Below are positions 9,074 through 17,641 of a stretch of DNA of 64,000 bases, in pieces. Position numbers and translations under genes: made by a program. The stretch lies in contig NZ_JABFMU010000023.1 in assembly GCF_013359695.1 (NCBI RefSeq), positions 16,897-80,896 on the forward strand, given 5' to 3'. Below the pieces are notes generated by a model, which saw only the letters and a list, made by a program, of their open reading frames with translations, did no database searches and was not told the DNA's origin. This stretch comes from Pseudomonas sp. C2B4 (GTDB lineage: Bacteria; Pseudomonadota; Gammaproteobacteria; Pseudomonadales; Pseudomonadaceae). Position 1 is the stretch's first letter. Every line of letters starts with the position of its first letter.

Positions 9074-9712
9074 ATGGCCAAAGAAGACGTTACTAAAACC
9101 ACCTACACCATCAATCAGGAAGGCAAAGAGCGTCAGGTATTCACTGACGCAAAGGCTGCGGGAGAAGCGTGGTTCAAGGCAGACTTGACCAATAAACCGA
9201 TGATCCTGGTACAAGAGCCCGGTGATCGTCCGAAAATGTACGCTGGCACCGGTGTGCATGAAGGTAAGGCATACAAGGATTTGCCGTTTGATAATGCACC
9301 TGGCGCTGCTGAGTTCAAGGCGTCGTTCAAAGACGCCCTCGAATTGAGCAAGAAGGAGCTGGCAGGCGCTGCAGCAGGTAAGCCAGTCGAACATGAGCAA
9401 GCCCGTTCAAAACAAGCGGATATGCCGGCGTTCGAGCACGCTGTAACTGGCAAAACCTACGAAGGTAAGGTTGTCGGGTTCAAAGAGAACCAAGTCATCC
9501 AGCAGATTGTGAACGGTGATCGAGTGACGCACATTGCGCATGATCGCTCTGCGCTGAGCAGCGCTAAGTCCGGGCTTGTCCAAAGTGGGAAAGACCTTTC
9601 CATTCGTTACCCTTTCGCCGGTGTAGGCATCGTCAAAGACCGTCAGCTGCAGCATGAACAAAAGGTGCCTTCGCACCAGCCAAAGGGGTTCGGCGGAATG
9701 GGCCGAGACTGA
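9074..9712 (+). CDS. KfrB-domain-like plasmid protein B
   Basis: A 212-residue soluble protein. The C-terminal region (YEGKVVGFKENQVIQQIVNG to LSIRYPFAGVGIVKD) matches the KfrB-domain pattern (Gly-lysine turn, Gln, His-Asp, Leu, basic-Ile-x-Tyr). It appears paralogous to the preceding gene in that half. The N-terminal 110 residues are unrelated and unrecognised. Last gene of the transfer cluster, followed by a strong terminator. Confidence 0.6.
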   Translation: MAKEDVTKTTYTINQEGKERQVFTDAKAAGEAWFKADLTNKPMILVQEPGDRPKMYAGTGVHEGKAYKDLPFDNAPGAAEFKASFKDALELSKKELAGAAAGKPVEHEQARSKQADMPAFEHAVTGKTYEGKVVGFKENQVIQQIVNGDRVTHIAHDRSALSSAKSGLVQSGKDLSIRYPFAGVGIVKDRQLQHEQKVPSHQPKGFGGMGRD

Positions 9713-9730
9713 ACATAGGTAGATTGTTTG

Positions 9731-9754
9731 AAAAGGGGGCTTTGCCCCCTTTTT
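9731..9754 (+). terminator. Rho-independent terminator closing the transfer operon
   Basis: Stem AAAAGGGGGC / GCCCCCTTTT with a TTT loop and T-run, 18 bases after the last tra-cluster stop. Confidence 0.88.
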
Positions 9755-9816
9755 GCTGCCTGCGGTAAATGTGGAAGCGCGCCATGCTGTCAGAACGAAG
9801 CGCGGTCAAGGGGTTC

Positions 9817-10064
9817 GGGGAGCAATGGAACAGTAAACGCACTTAAGCCCAGTACCTGCCCGCAAACCAGCGCTCTGTCTGGGGAGTACGATAAAACCAC
9901 CGTTTTATGAAACCGCTTTAACGAACATCAGGAAGGACCGTAAACATCCGAAAAGCGGTTCGATAAACTCGTTTCGACAATCAGAGTTCTCCAATCAACA
10001 GTCACATACGAGTAAAGCGAACTCTAATTCGTGCTTACGTTGGTTTTCGGTTCCATTGCTCCCC
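9817..10064. mobile_element. 248-bp miniature element with Tn3-type ends
   Basis: Perfect 15-bp inverted ends GGGGAGCAATGGAAC (9817-9831 and 10050-10064) extend imperfectly to about 31 bp and end in the TAAG typical of Tn3-family inverted repeats. There is no coding sequence inside. I see no 5-bp target duplication, so one side has been rearranged. Fits the non-autonomous Tn3-derived miniature elements known from Pseudomonas plasmids. Confidence 0.6.
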
Positions 10065-10067
10065 AAA

Positions 10068-10092
10068 TGTCGTTTTCAGAAGGCGACTGCAC
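10068..10092 (+). repeat. Tn402/Tn5053-type terminal inverted repeat, left
   Basis: The 25 bases begin TGTCGTTTTCAGAAG and end GACTGCAC, matching the terminal repeat of the Tn402/Tn5053 (tni) family. It starts 3 bp after the miniature element and faces right toward its partner at 12188-12212. Confidence 0.82.
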
Positions 10093-10117
10093 CAGTTCAC
10101 TGGGCTGGCCGCCGTGT

Positions 10118-10161
10118 GTGCATAGAACTTCTGACCGGGAACGGTCAGAAGTTCTATGCAC
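10118..10161. repeat. perfect 20-bp inverted repeat, 4-nt loop
   Basis: Two 20-bp arms (GTGCATAGAACTTCTG... at 10118-10137 and its complement at 10142-10161) flank GGAA. Each arm resembles the tni terminal repeat core (CAGAAG...GCAC), and a similar single site lies at about 10187-10203, so these are probably subterminal transposase sites. Confidence 0.55.
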
Positions 10162-10241
10162 GAAGCGCCGCGAGAGATCGGAATTGCTCAGAACTCTTGT
10201 GCACGGCGCGACAAAGCCGGAACCGCCGAAAATTCCGGCGA

Positions 10242-10784
10242 TCAACCGGCAAGCTGCTTGATGCGCTCGGCCAGGCGGCCGAAAGCCTCGTTCACGTATT
10301 CCAGCACCTTGGGTTCTGCGCCCTGCGTGCGCAGCGAGTCTTTGAAGGCTTCCAGGTCGGACAGCCATTGCCGATGCAGGCGGCCCAGCTCGTCGAGCTG
10401 AGGCCGGAAGTCTTGGAGACTGCCGCTCGCACGAAACGCCTGGTAGCCACGCTCAAGCGTGGCCGCCGTGGTCAGCAGTTGCGCGCCCATTTGCTTGTGC
10501 TGTTCGGAGAACTCGGCCATGCCGTCATAGGGCCGCGAAGCCTTGCGGCGCTCGGCTTCGGATGCCTCTTCCATGATGCGGGCGTAGCGGTAGAACCCTG
10601 GGAACTCGCGGGACAGCGCCATGAGCTGCTGATCGGATGTGCCGACCCAAATCCTGTGCAGGTCAGGCCCGTACCCCATCATGCGATTGATGATGGCATG
10701 GGCCTCGCTGACACCCTGGGCGGCAAGCTGCTGCATGTGTTGGTCGATCTTCGCGGCCAGTCGGCGGAATTCGTTCATGCTCAT
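10242..10784 (-). CDS. hypothetical protein linked to the toxin-antitoxin pair
   Basis: A 180-residue soluble, helix-rich, charged protein; no family recognised. It directly follows vapC on the same strand and would be the third gene of a vapB-vapC-orf operon in the unit. I start at the ATG at 10784; a GTG at 10793 overlaps the vapC stop (GTGA) and an ATG at 10778 is also possible. Coding looks real because composition and frame hold across the whole span. Confidence 0.6.
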   Translation of the reverse strand: MSMNEFRRLAAKIDQHMQQLAAQGVSEAHAIINRMMGYGPDLHRIWVGTSDQQLMALSREFPGFYRYARIMEEASEAERRKASRPYDGMAEFSEQHKQMGAQLLTTAATLERGYQAFRASGSLQDFRPQLDELGRLHRQWLSDLEAFKDSLRTQGAEPKVLEYVNEAFGRLAERIKQLAG

Positions 10785-10789
10785 GTCCG

Positions 10790-11185
10790 TCACAAAAGGC
10801 GCGTTGATTGCCCTTGCGCCGTGAGAAGTGCCACCGCCTTCTTATCGAAGGAAACGAAGGTTTCCCCGCCAAGCCAGTTGCCTTCGTAGGCAATGACGCC
10901 ATCGGCAAAGTCTCCGCCCGCGTCGAGCACCAGCAAGCCAGCCTCCACGGCAGGCCGGTTCACTTCCACATTCGCGGCGGCCAGTAGTGCCCGGATCGCG
11001 CTGGCCGCGTCGGCTTGCTGGAAGCCGTAGACACGCAGCAGCACCCAAACAAATTCGCATAGGCACGGCAGCGCGACCGCGATCAACTCGGCGTCGGTCA
11101 AGACTGCGGCGGCAACGTCCGCTTGTGCGGGATCGTCACGCACAACCGCACGCACAAGGACGTTGGTATCGACTGCGACCTTCAT
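10790..11185 (-). CDS. vapC: PIN-domain toxin (VapC-like)
   Basis: A 131-residue PIN-domain ribonuclease. The N-terminal VAVDTNVLVRAVVRDD carries the first catalytic Asp, with later acidic residues in CEFVWVL and the DFADGVIAYEG and VSFDKKA motifs, as in type II VapC toxins that cleave tRNA or rRNA. Its start overlaps the antitoxin stop. Toxin-antitoxin pairs placed beside the resolvase are a known trait of Tn3-family transposons; here the pair lies inside Tn402-type ends. Confidence 0.85.
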   Translation of the reverse strand: MKVAVDTNVLVRAVVRDDPAQADVAAAVLTDAELIAVALPCLCEFVWVLLRVYGFQQADAASAIRALLAAANVEVNRPAVEAGLLVLDAGGDFADGVIAYEGNWLGGETFVSFDKKAVALLTAQGQSTRLL

Positions 11186-11433
11186 TGCTTACCTGCCCAG
11201 CCTTGCGCCGCCGCCTCGTTGATTTCTTCGATGGTGGCAACCTTCTGCGTCTTGCCCGCGAGCAGGCCGACAAAGCTGGCTATCGTCCCTGCGGGCCGTG
11301 CCGCCTTGAGCACGCCCCGACCGTCTGGCAACAAGTCCAGCTCGATCTTGTCGCCTGGCCTGATGCCGAGGTGTTGCAGTACGTCCTTCCGAAACGTCAC
11401 TTGTCCCCGTGCGGTAACGGTCAATGTGGTCAT
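11182..11433 (-). CDS. vapB: AbrB/SpoVT-type antitoxin (VapB-like)
   Basis: An 83-residue protein with an N-terminal swapped-hairpin AbrB DNA-binding domain (LTVTARGQVTFRKDVLQHLG, GDKIELDLLPDG). The C-terminal tail would bind the PIN toxin. The ATG at 11433 has GCGAGGG upstream; a TTG 6 codons earlier is less likely. It probably represses its own operon from the region shared with the divergent resolvase. Confidence 0.83.
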   Translation of the reverse strand: MTTLTVTARGQVTFRKDVLQHLGIRPGDKIELDLLPDGRGVLKAARPAGTIASFVGLLAGKTQKVATIEEINEAAAQGWAGKQ

Positions 11434-11497
11434 GGTGGTTTGCCCTCGCAATCAAGGTTGATGCTTCACATAGTAATGCAAAAATGCCTTACCGTCA

Positions 11498-11605
11498 ATG
11501 TCCGTCAAACGATCATTAGTCGGCCATGCCGGACACTGTCCAGCAAAGTTATTGCACAACGGGTTGTCGGACATTAAGATAGGCGGACGGAATGACGGAC
11601 AAGAG
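11498..11605. promoter_or_regulatory. probable res site between vapB and the resolvase gene
   Basis: The intergenic stretch holds several imperfect dyads built on TGTCCG/CGGACA (for example TGTCCGTCAAACGATCATTA and TTGTCGGACATTAAG...GACGGACA), the arrangement of a three-subsite resolution site next to tnpR. Probably also contains the divergent promoters. Confidence 0.5.
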
Positions 11606-11614
11606 AGGCGGCAA

Positions 11615-12181
11615 ATGGCACTGATCGGCTATGCGCGGGTATCGACGGCGGAACAGGACACCGCCTTGCAGACGGATGCGCTACGCAAGGCAGGCTGCGA
11701 GCGCGTTTTCGAGGACACGGCTTCCGGGGCCAAGGCCGACCGCCCCGGCTTGGCTGATGCGCTGGCCTACCTGCGCGACGGCGACGTGCTGGCCGTCTGG
11801 CGGCTGGATCGGCTCGGGCGCTCTATGCCGCACCTAATCGAAACGATAGGCGCGCTGGAAGCGCGAGGCGTCGGCTTCCGTTCTCTGACGGAAGCCATCG
11901 ACACCACCACGCCAGGCGGGCGGCTCATCTTCCACGTGTTCGGCGCGCTGGGCCAGTTCGAGCGCGACTTGATCCGCGAGCGCACCAAGGCCGGGTTGAC
12001 TGCCGCCGCCGCTCGTGGGAGGAAGGGCGGGCGAAAGCCGGTTGTCACCGCCGACAAGTTGCAGCGAGCGCGGGAGCACATCGCCAACGGGCTTAATGTC
12101 CGAGAGGCCGCTACACGGCTCAAGGTGAGCAAGACGGCCCTGTACACCGCGCTGCAATCCACCAGTGCAGCCGACTCCTGA
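11615..12181 (+). CDS. tnpR: serine resolvase (TnpR/TniR-like)
   Basis: A 188-residue serine recombinase. The catalytic Ser is in YARVSTAEQ (about residue 10), followed by DRLGRS and the arginine-rich FERDLIRERTKAGL. A C-terminal HTH (VREAATRLKVSKTALYTAL) recognises res. It resolves cointegrates at the adjacent site. The ATG at 11615 has AGAGAGGCGG upstream; the ORF open further upstream runs through the res region. The Tn402-type right repeat begins 6 bases after the stop. Confidence 0.9.
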   Translation: MALIGYARVSTAEQDTALQTDALRKAGCERVFEDTASGAKADRPGLADALAYLRDGDVLAVWRLDRLGRSMPHLIETIGALEARGVGFRSLTEAIDTTTPGGRLIFHVFGALGQFERDLIRERTKAGLTAAAARGRKGGRKPVVTADKLQRAREHIANGLNVREAATRLKVSKTALYTALQSTSAADS

Positions 12182-12187
12182 TATTCC

Positions 12188-12212
12188 GTGCAGTCGTCTT
12201 CTGAAAATGACA
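12188..12212 (-). repeat. Tn402/Tn5053-type terminal inverted repeat, right
   Basis: Reads GTGCAGTCGTCTTCTGAAAA and ends TGACA; its complement is the terminal repeat of Tn402-family elements. It is inserted into the 5' part of a Tn21-type tnpA and supplies that gene's GTG start. Confidence 0.85.
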
Positions 12213-15004
12213 GCTACCCCGGTTACGCGCTGGGAACCGACAGCGAGCTGCCCGAGCCGGTCATCCTGTGGGTGGCGAAGCAAGTCCAGGCCGAGCCGGC
12301 GAGCTGGGCAAAGTACGGCGAGCGCGACGTGACCCGTCGCGAGCATGCCCAGGAACTGCGCACCTACCTGCAACTGGCCCCGTTCGGCCTGTCCGACTTC
12401 CGCGCCCTGGTGCGCGAGCTAACCGAGCTGGCCCAGCAGACCGACAAAGGCTTGCTGCTGGCCGGTCAGGCCCTGGAGAGCCTACGGCAGAAACGACGCA
12501 TCCTGCCGGCGCTGAGCGTGATTGACCGGGCCTGCTCGGAAGCCATTGCGCGAGCCAATCGGCGGGTCTACCGCGCCCTGGTCGAACCACTCACGGACTC
12601 GCATCGGGCCAAGCTGGACGAGCTGTTGAAGCTCAAGGCCGGCAGCAGCATCACCTGGTTGACCTGGCTGCGCCAGGCACCGCTGAAACCCAACTCTCGG
12701 CACATGCTGGAACACATCGAGCGGCTGAAGACATTTCAGTTGGTGGACTTGCCCGAAGGCCTGGGCCGGCACATCCACCAGAACCGCCTGCTCAAGCTGG
12801 CCCGCGAGGGTGGGCAGATGACGCCCAAAGACCTCGGTAAGTTCGAGCCGCAGCGCCGCTACGCGACCCTGGCCGCCGTGGTGCTGGAGAGCACCGCGAC
12901 CGTGATCGATGAGCTGGTCGATCTGCATGACCGCATCCTGGTCAAGCTGTTCAGCGGCGCGAAGCACAAGCATCAGCAGCAGTTCCAGAAGCAGGGCAAG
13001 GCGATCAACGACAAGGTGCGCCTGTACTCCAGGATCGGCCAGGCGCTGCTGGAAGCGAAGGAAAGCGGCAGCGACCCCTATGCCGCCATCGAGGCGGTGA
13101 TTCCCTGGGACGAGTTCACCGAGAGCGTCAGCGAGGCCGAGCTGCTGGCCCGGCCGGAAGGCTTCGACCACCTGCACCTGGTCGGCGAGAACTTCGCCAC
13201 CCTGCGCCGTTACACGCCGGCCTTGCTGGAGGTGCTGGAACTGCGCGCCGCGCCGGCCGCGCAAGGCGTGCTGGCAGCCGTGCAGACCCTGCGTGAGATG
13301 AACGCCGACAACCTGCGCAAGGTGCCGGCCGATGCACCCACGGCCTTCATCAAGCCGCGCTGGAAGCCGCTGGTGATCACCCCGGAAGGCCTCGACCGGA
13401 AATTCTACGAAATCTGCGCCCTGTCCGAGCTGAAGAACGCCCTGCGCTCCGGCGACATCTGGGTCAAGGGCTCGCGGCAGTTCCGCGACTTCGACGACTA
13501 CCTGCTGCCGGCCGAGAAGTTCGCCGCACTCAAGCGCGAGCAGGCCCTGCCCCTGGCGATCAACCCGAACAGCGACCAGTACCTGGAAGAGCGTTTGCAG
13601 CTGCTGGACGAGCAGTTGGCCACCGTCACCCGCCTGGCCAAGGACAACGAGCTGCCCGATGCCATCCTCACCGAGTCAGGGCTGAAAATCACCCCGCTGG
13701 ATGCGGCGGTGCCGGATCGGGCGCAGGCGCTGATCGACCAAACCAGCCAGTTACTGCCGCGCATCAAGATCACCGAACTGCTGATGGACGTGGACGACTG
13801 GACGGGCTTCAGCCGCCACTTCACCCACTTGAAGGACGGGGCCGAGGCCAAAGACAGGACGTTGCTGCTGTCCGCAATCCTCGGTGATGCGATCAACCTC
13901 GGGCTGACCAAGATGGCCGAGTCGAGCCCCGGCCTGACCTACGCCAAGCTGTCCTGGCTGCAAGCCTGGCACATCCGCGACGAAACCTATTCGGCGGCCT
14001 TGGCCGAGCTGGTCAACCACCAGTATCGCCACGCCTTTGCCGCCCACTGGGGCGACGGCACGACCTCATCCTCCGATGGCCAGCGCTTCCGCGCGGGTGG
14101 CCGGGGCGAGAGCACCGGGCACGTCAACCCGAAGTACGGCAGCGAGCCGGGACGGCTGTTCTATACCCATATCTCCGACCAGTACGCGCCGTTCAGCACC
14201 CGCGTGGTGAATGTCGGCGTCCGCGATTCCACCTATGTGCTCGACGGCCTGCTGTACCACGAGTCCGACCTGCGGATCGAGGAGCACTACACCGACACGG
14301 CCGGCTTCACCGATCACGTCTTTGCCCTGATGCACCTGCTAGGCTTCCGCTTCGCGCCGCGCATCCGCGACCTCGGCGAAACCAAGCTGTACGTGCCGCA
14401 GGGCGTGCAAGCCTACCCGACGTTGCGCCCGCTGATCGGCGGCACCCTGAACATCAAGCACGTGCGTGCCCACTGGGACGACATCCTGCGCCTGGCCAGC
14501 TCGATCAAGCAGGGCACCGTCACCGCCTCGCTGATGCTGCGCAAGCTCGGCAGCTACCCGCGCCAGAACGGACTGGCCGTGGCCCTGCGCGAGCTGGGCC
14601 GGATCGAGCGCACGCTGTTCATCCTCGACTGGCTGCAAAGCGTCGAGCTGCGCCGTCGCGTGCATGCCGGCCTGAACAAGGGTGAAGCGCGCAACTCCCT
14701 GGCCAGGGCGGTGTTCTTCAACCGCCTCGGCGAAATCAGGGATCGGAGCTTCGAGCAGCAGCGCTACCGGGCCAGCGGCCTCAACCTGGTGACGGCGGCT
14801 ATCGTGCTGTGGAACACAGTGTATCTGGAACGCGCCACCCAGGGGCTGGTCGAGGCTGGTAAGCCGGTGGACGGCGAGCTGCTGCAATACCTGTCGCCGC
14901 TGGGTTGGGAACACATCAACCTAACCGGCGATTACGTCTGGCGGCAGAGCCGTCGGCTTGAAGACGGGAAGTTCAGGCCGCTACGGTTGCCCGGAAAACC
15001 TTAG
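12188..15004 (+). pseudogene. tnpA: Tn21/Tn501-type transposase, 5'-truncated and refused
   Basis: The 938-codon frame is a DDE transposase of the Tn3 family, Tn21 subgroup, recognised by its sequence from PGYALGTDSELPEPVILW to the C-terminal DGKFRPL. Full-length relatives are about 988 residues. Here roughly the first 59 are missing and replaced by nine residues (MQSSSENDS) encoded by the Tn402-type repeat at 12188-12212, which supplies a GTG. The N-terminal part of Tn3-family transposases binds the terminal repeats, so the protein is probably inactive. The terminal repeat beyond the 3' end is also truncated. Confidence 0.88.
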
Positions 15005-15026
15005 CGTACGATTTTTTCCGTTTTCT
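15000..15026 (-). repeat. truncated Tn21-type terminal repeat
   Basis: Reads CTTAGCGTACGATTTTTTCC then GTTTTCT, the inner 27 bases of the 38-bp Tn21-family repeat. The outer 11 bases (expected GAGACGACCCC) are replaced by unrelated sequence, so this transposon end is dead. Confidence 0.8.
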
Positions 15027-16039
15027 CTATTCGCCCCTGGCAGTCGCGCAATGTCCTCGCTGTTTCACCAAGCTCACGGATGACGAGGGCAACTATCGGA
15101 CCGTCGAGCAGATCCAGCTCGATGAGCGCCGGCAGAGCTGTCCTCATTGCGGCGAGCGGCTATGGACGCTGATGCGTCCAGGCAAGCCTGAAGGTAGCAG
15201 CCGGCGTTCCGTGATTCTCAAGTCCATGTGTCGCATACCAACGATCGGCCCCGTCAAGGCTGAGCAGCTGGTAGGCCAGTTCGGAGAGGAGTTTCTCGCC
15301 TCAATGCTGGCTGACAACGTCCATGAGTTCATCAATCTGATGGATCGCGACGGCAACTTCGTCTTCAGCGACAAACAGGCGAAGCGCATGGAGCGGGCAA
15401 TGGCAAACATCGAGTTCGGCCTGGGCGAGGGCGGTTACCAACCGACCGAGTTCATCAAGCGGTATCTGCCGGACCACACGTTTGATCTGTTGATCGTGGA
15501 TGAGGGCCATGAGTACAAGAATGCTGGCACTGCACAAGGCCAAGCGATGGGTGTTCTGGCAGCAAAAGCGCGCAAGACGTTGCTGCTGACGGGCACCTTG
15601 ATGGGAGGCTATGCCGATGACCTGTTCTACCTGCTGTTCAGGATCCTTTCGAGGCGAATGATTGAGGACGGGTATCGGCCCAATGAGCGGGGAAGTCTGG
15701 CGCCGGCCGCGATGGCGTTCATGCGAGAGCATGGGGTGCTAAAGGACATCTACACCGAGAAGGACTCGCGGTCGCACAAAACTGCTCGTGGGAAAGCTGT
15801 GAGTGTGAGGTCTGTAAAAGCGCCAGGGTTTGGTCCGAAAGGGATTTTGAGGTACGTGCTGCCATTCACCGTTTTCCTGAAACTCAAGGACATCGGTGGA
15901 AACGTGCTGCCACCCTACGATGAGGAGTTCGTCGAGGTGGACATGGCTGATGAGCAAGCCGCGGCATACGCCAGGCTGGCTGCAACCCTGACAGCTGAAC
16001 TGAGACAGGCACTGGCTCGTAGGGACACAACGCTTCTAG
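15027..16039 (+). pseudogene. internal fragment of a DEAD/SNF2-like helicase
   Basis: Continuously open in frame from the Tn21 remnant to the IS1182-type insertion. It has a CPRC...CPHCG zinc-binding pair near the start, a Walker B/motif II (LLIVDEGHEYKNA) and motif III (LLLTGTLMGG), typical of superfamily 2 helicases carried by integrative elements. The ATP-binding P-loop and the C-terminal RecA-like domain are missing: the 5' part was lost at the Tn21 junction and the 3' part at the IS. The final residues of the open frame are IS-encoded. Confidence 0.72.
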
Positions 16040-17602
16040 CAGCCTGTCGGACTTTTCCCCTCGCCGGTAGAATTGCGCATCGCTCCTGGAACCTGACTGT
16101 ATGAGCCGCTTTCGACCGATAAACCGCGAAATCGACTACTTGCTCCCGCCGTCGGTGCAGGACTGGCTGCCCGAGTCACATTTGGCGCGCTACGTGGTGG
16201 AGGTCGTAGAGGGCCTGGATCTGTCGAAGCTGGAGAGCGTCTATGCGGGCCGTGGCAGCGCTGCCTACCATCCGGCTATGTTGCTGTCGTTGCTGATCTA
16301 CGGCTATGCCACGGGTGCGTATTCAAGCCGCAAGATCGAGCGAGCCAGCTATGACTCCCTGGCGTTCCGGTTTATCGCCTGCGACCAGCACCCGGATCAC
16401 GACACCCTGGCCAGCTTCCGCCGTCGCCACGGAGAGCAGTTCGCCGCGACCTTTGTGCAGGTACTGCAAATCGCGCGCGAGAACCAAGTCTCGCGTTTTG
16501 GCACGGTCAGTCTGGACGGCACCAAGATCCACGCCAATGCCTCGCGGCACAGCGCCCTGTCCTATGCTCACGCCGAGAAGATCGAGGCCCAGCTAAAGGC
16601 CGAGGTCCAGGAGATGCTCAAGCTGGCAGAAGCGGCCGATCAGAGCGACCTCCCCGACGGGGTCAGTCTGCCCGACGAGATCAAGCGGCGCGAAGACCGC
16701 CTGGCCGCCATAGCAGAAGCCAAGACCAAGATCGAAGCGCGGGCCAAGGAACGCCTCGAGCGCGAGCAGGCCGAGTATCAAGCCAAGCTGGACAAGCGCG
16801 AGGCCAAGGAAAAGGCCAACGGCAAGAAGCCTGGAGGCAAACCGCCGAAGCCGCCGCAGGTGGGCCCGCGCCCGGACGACCAGATCAACCTGACCGACGA
16901 AGAGTCGCGCATCATGAAGGTGGCTGGTGGCGGCTTCGAGCAGTGCTACAACGCCCAAGCGCTGGTCGATAGCGAATCCATGTTGGTCATGGCGCCGCAT
17001 GTGACCCAGGCGGGCAACGACAAGGAACAGGTCGTACCGATGCTGGCCAAGCTTCAAGCGCTTCCCGAGGAGCTGAACCAGCCGGAGAAATTCCTGGCCG
17101 ATAGCGGCTACTTCAGCGAGAAGAATGTCGAAGCCTGCGAGGCCGCCAGGATCGAGCCCCTGATTGCCGTGGGCCGCGACGCCCACCATCGGCACTGGCG
17201 CGAGCGTTTCGAAGAGCCGGCAGCGTCATCGGAGCCGACCAGTCCGGTCGACAAAATGAAGCACCGACTCAAGACCAAGGCCGGGCGCGCGGCCTATGGG
17301 CAGCGCAAGCAGACGGTGGAACCGGTATTCGGAATCATCAAGTCGGTGATGGGCTTCCGTCAGTTCCTGCTGCGCGGTCTGGCGAATGTCCAGAACGAAT
17401 GGACCCTGGTGTGCCTGGCGTGGAACTTGAAACGCATGGCCACGTTGCGCCCGCATTCCGTTCAAAATGCGTGAACAGAGGCTGAATCCGCTCGAATTCA
17501 GGAAATTCAGGGCAACAACCGGTTAAAAACGCTCAAATAGTGGGCAATTCGCTTTGTCTTTGTCGCGCTCTGTCCATTTATGAATTCAAGTCCGACAGGC
17601 TG
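16040..17602 (+). mobile_element. IS1182-family insertion sequence, CTAG duplication
   Basis: A 1563-bp element with inverted ends CAGCCTGTCGGACTT (16040-16054) / AAGTCCGACAGGCTG (17588-17602). Both sides carry CTAG (16036-16039, 17603-17606), a palindromic 4-bp target as is usual for IS1182 relatives. It separates the helicase fragment from the ung block, so two originally unrelated segments now share this boundary. Confidence 0.88.
16101..17474 (+). CDS. IS1182-family transposase
   Basis: A 457-residue DDE transposase: N-terminal RPINREIDYLLPPSVQDWLPE, catalytic core around VSLDGTKIHANAS (first Asp), LADSGYFSEKN (second Asp), and a C-terminal QRKQTVEPVFGIIKSVMGFRQF (Glu) block. A long Lys/Glu-rich coiled-coil insertion (about residues 155-260) lies between the first and second acidic residues. 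The gene looks intact within complete ends, so the element may be active. Confidence 0.93.
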   Translation: MSRFRPINREIDYLLPPSVQDWLPESHLARYVVEVVEGLDLSKLESVYAGRGSAAYHPAMLLSLLIYGYATGAYSSRKIERASYDSLAFRFIACDQHPDHDTLASFRRRHGEQFAATFVQVLQIARENQVSRFGTVSLDGTKIHANASRHSALSYAHAEKIEAQLKAEVQEMLKLAEAADQSDLPDGVSLPDEIKRREDRLAAIAEAKTKIEARAKERLEREQAEYQAKLDKREAKEKANGKKPGGKPPKPPQVGPRPDDQINLTDEESRIMKVAGGGFEQCYNAQALVDSESMLVMAPHVTQAGNDKEQVVPMLAKLQALPEELNQPEKFLADSGYFSEKNVEACEAARIEPLIAVGRDAHHRHWRERFEEPAASSEPTSPVDKMKHRLKTKAGRAAYGQRKQTVEPVFGIIKSVMGFRQFLLRGLANVQNEWTLVCLAWNLKRMATLRPHSVQNA

Positions 17603-17641
17603 CTAGGGTTCGCCCATTCTTTTTTACATGATGCTTTTCTG

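Larger units (their letters stand above)
10068..12212. mobile_element. Tn402-type bounded unit with VapBC-like pair and resolvase
   Basis: A 2.1-kb unit bounded by two convergent 25-bp Tn402/Tn5053 repeats. It holds a hypothetical gene, a PIN toxin/AbrB antitoxin pair and a serine resolvase with a likely res site, but no tniA/tniB/tniQ. It could be moved only by tni functions in trans. No matching 5-bp duplication flanks it (CCAAA left, GCTAC right as I read them), so the left flank has been rearranged since insertion. Confidence 0.62.

Noticed and set aside
10056..10889. Plus-strand 277-residue ORF opposite the toxin-associated gene
   Set aside because: Antisense to a coupled vapC-orf pair and it begins within the Tn402-type repeat; composition is typical of a shadow frame.
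12188..15004. An intact Tn3-family transposase
   Set aside because: The first nine codons are Tn402-repeat sequence and roughly 59 conserved N-terminal residues are missing, so it is called a pseudogene.
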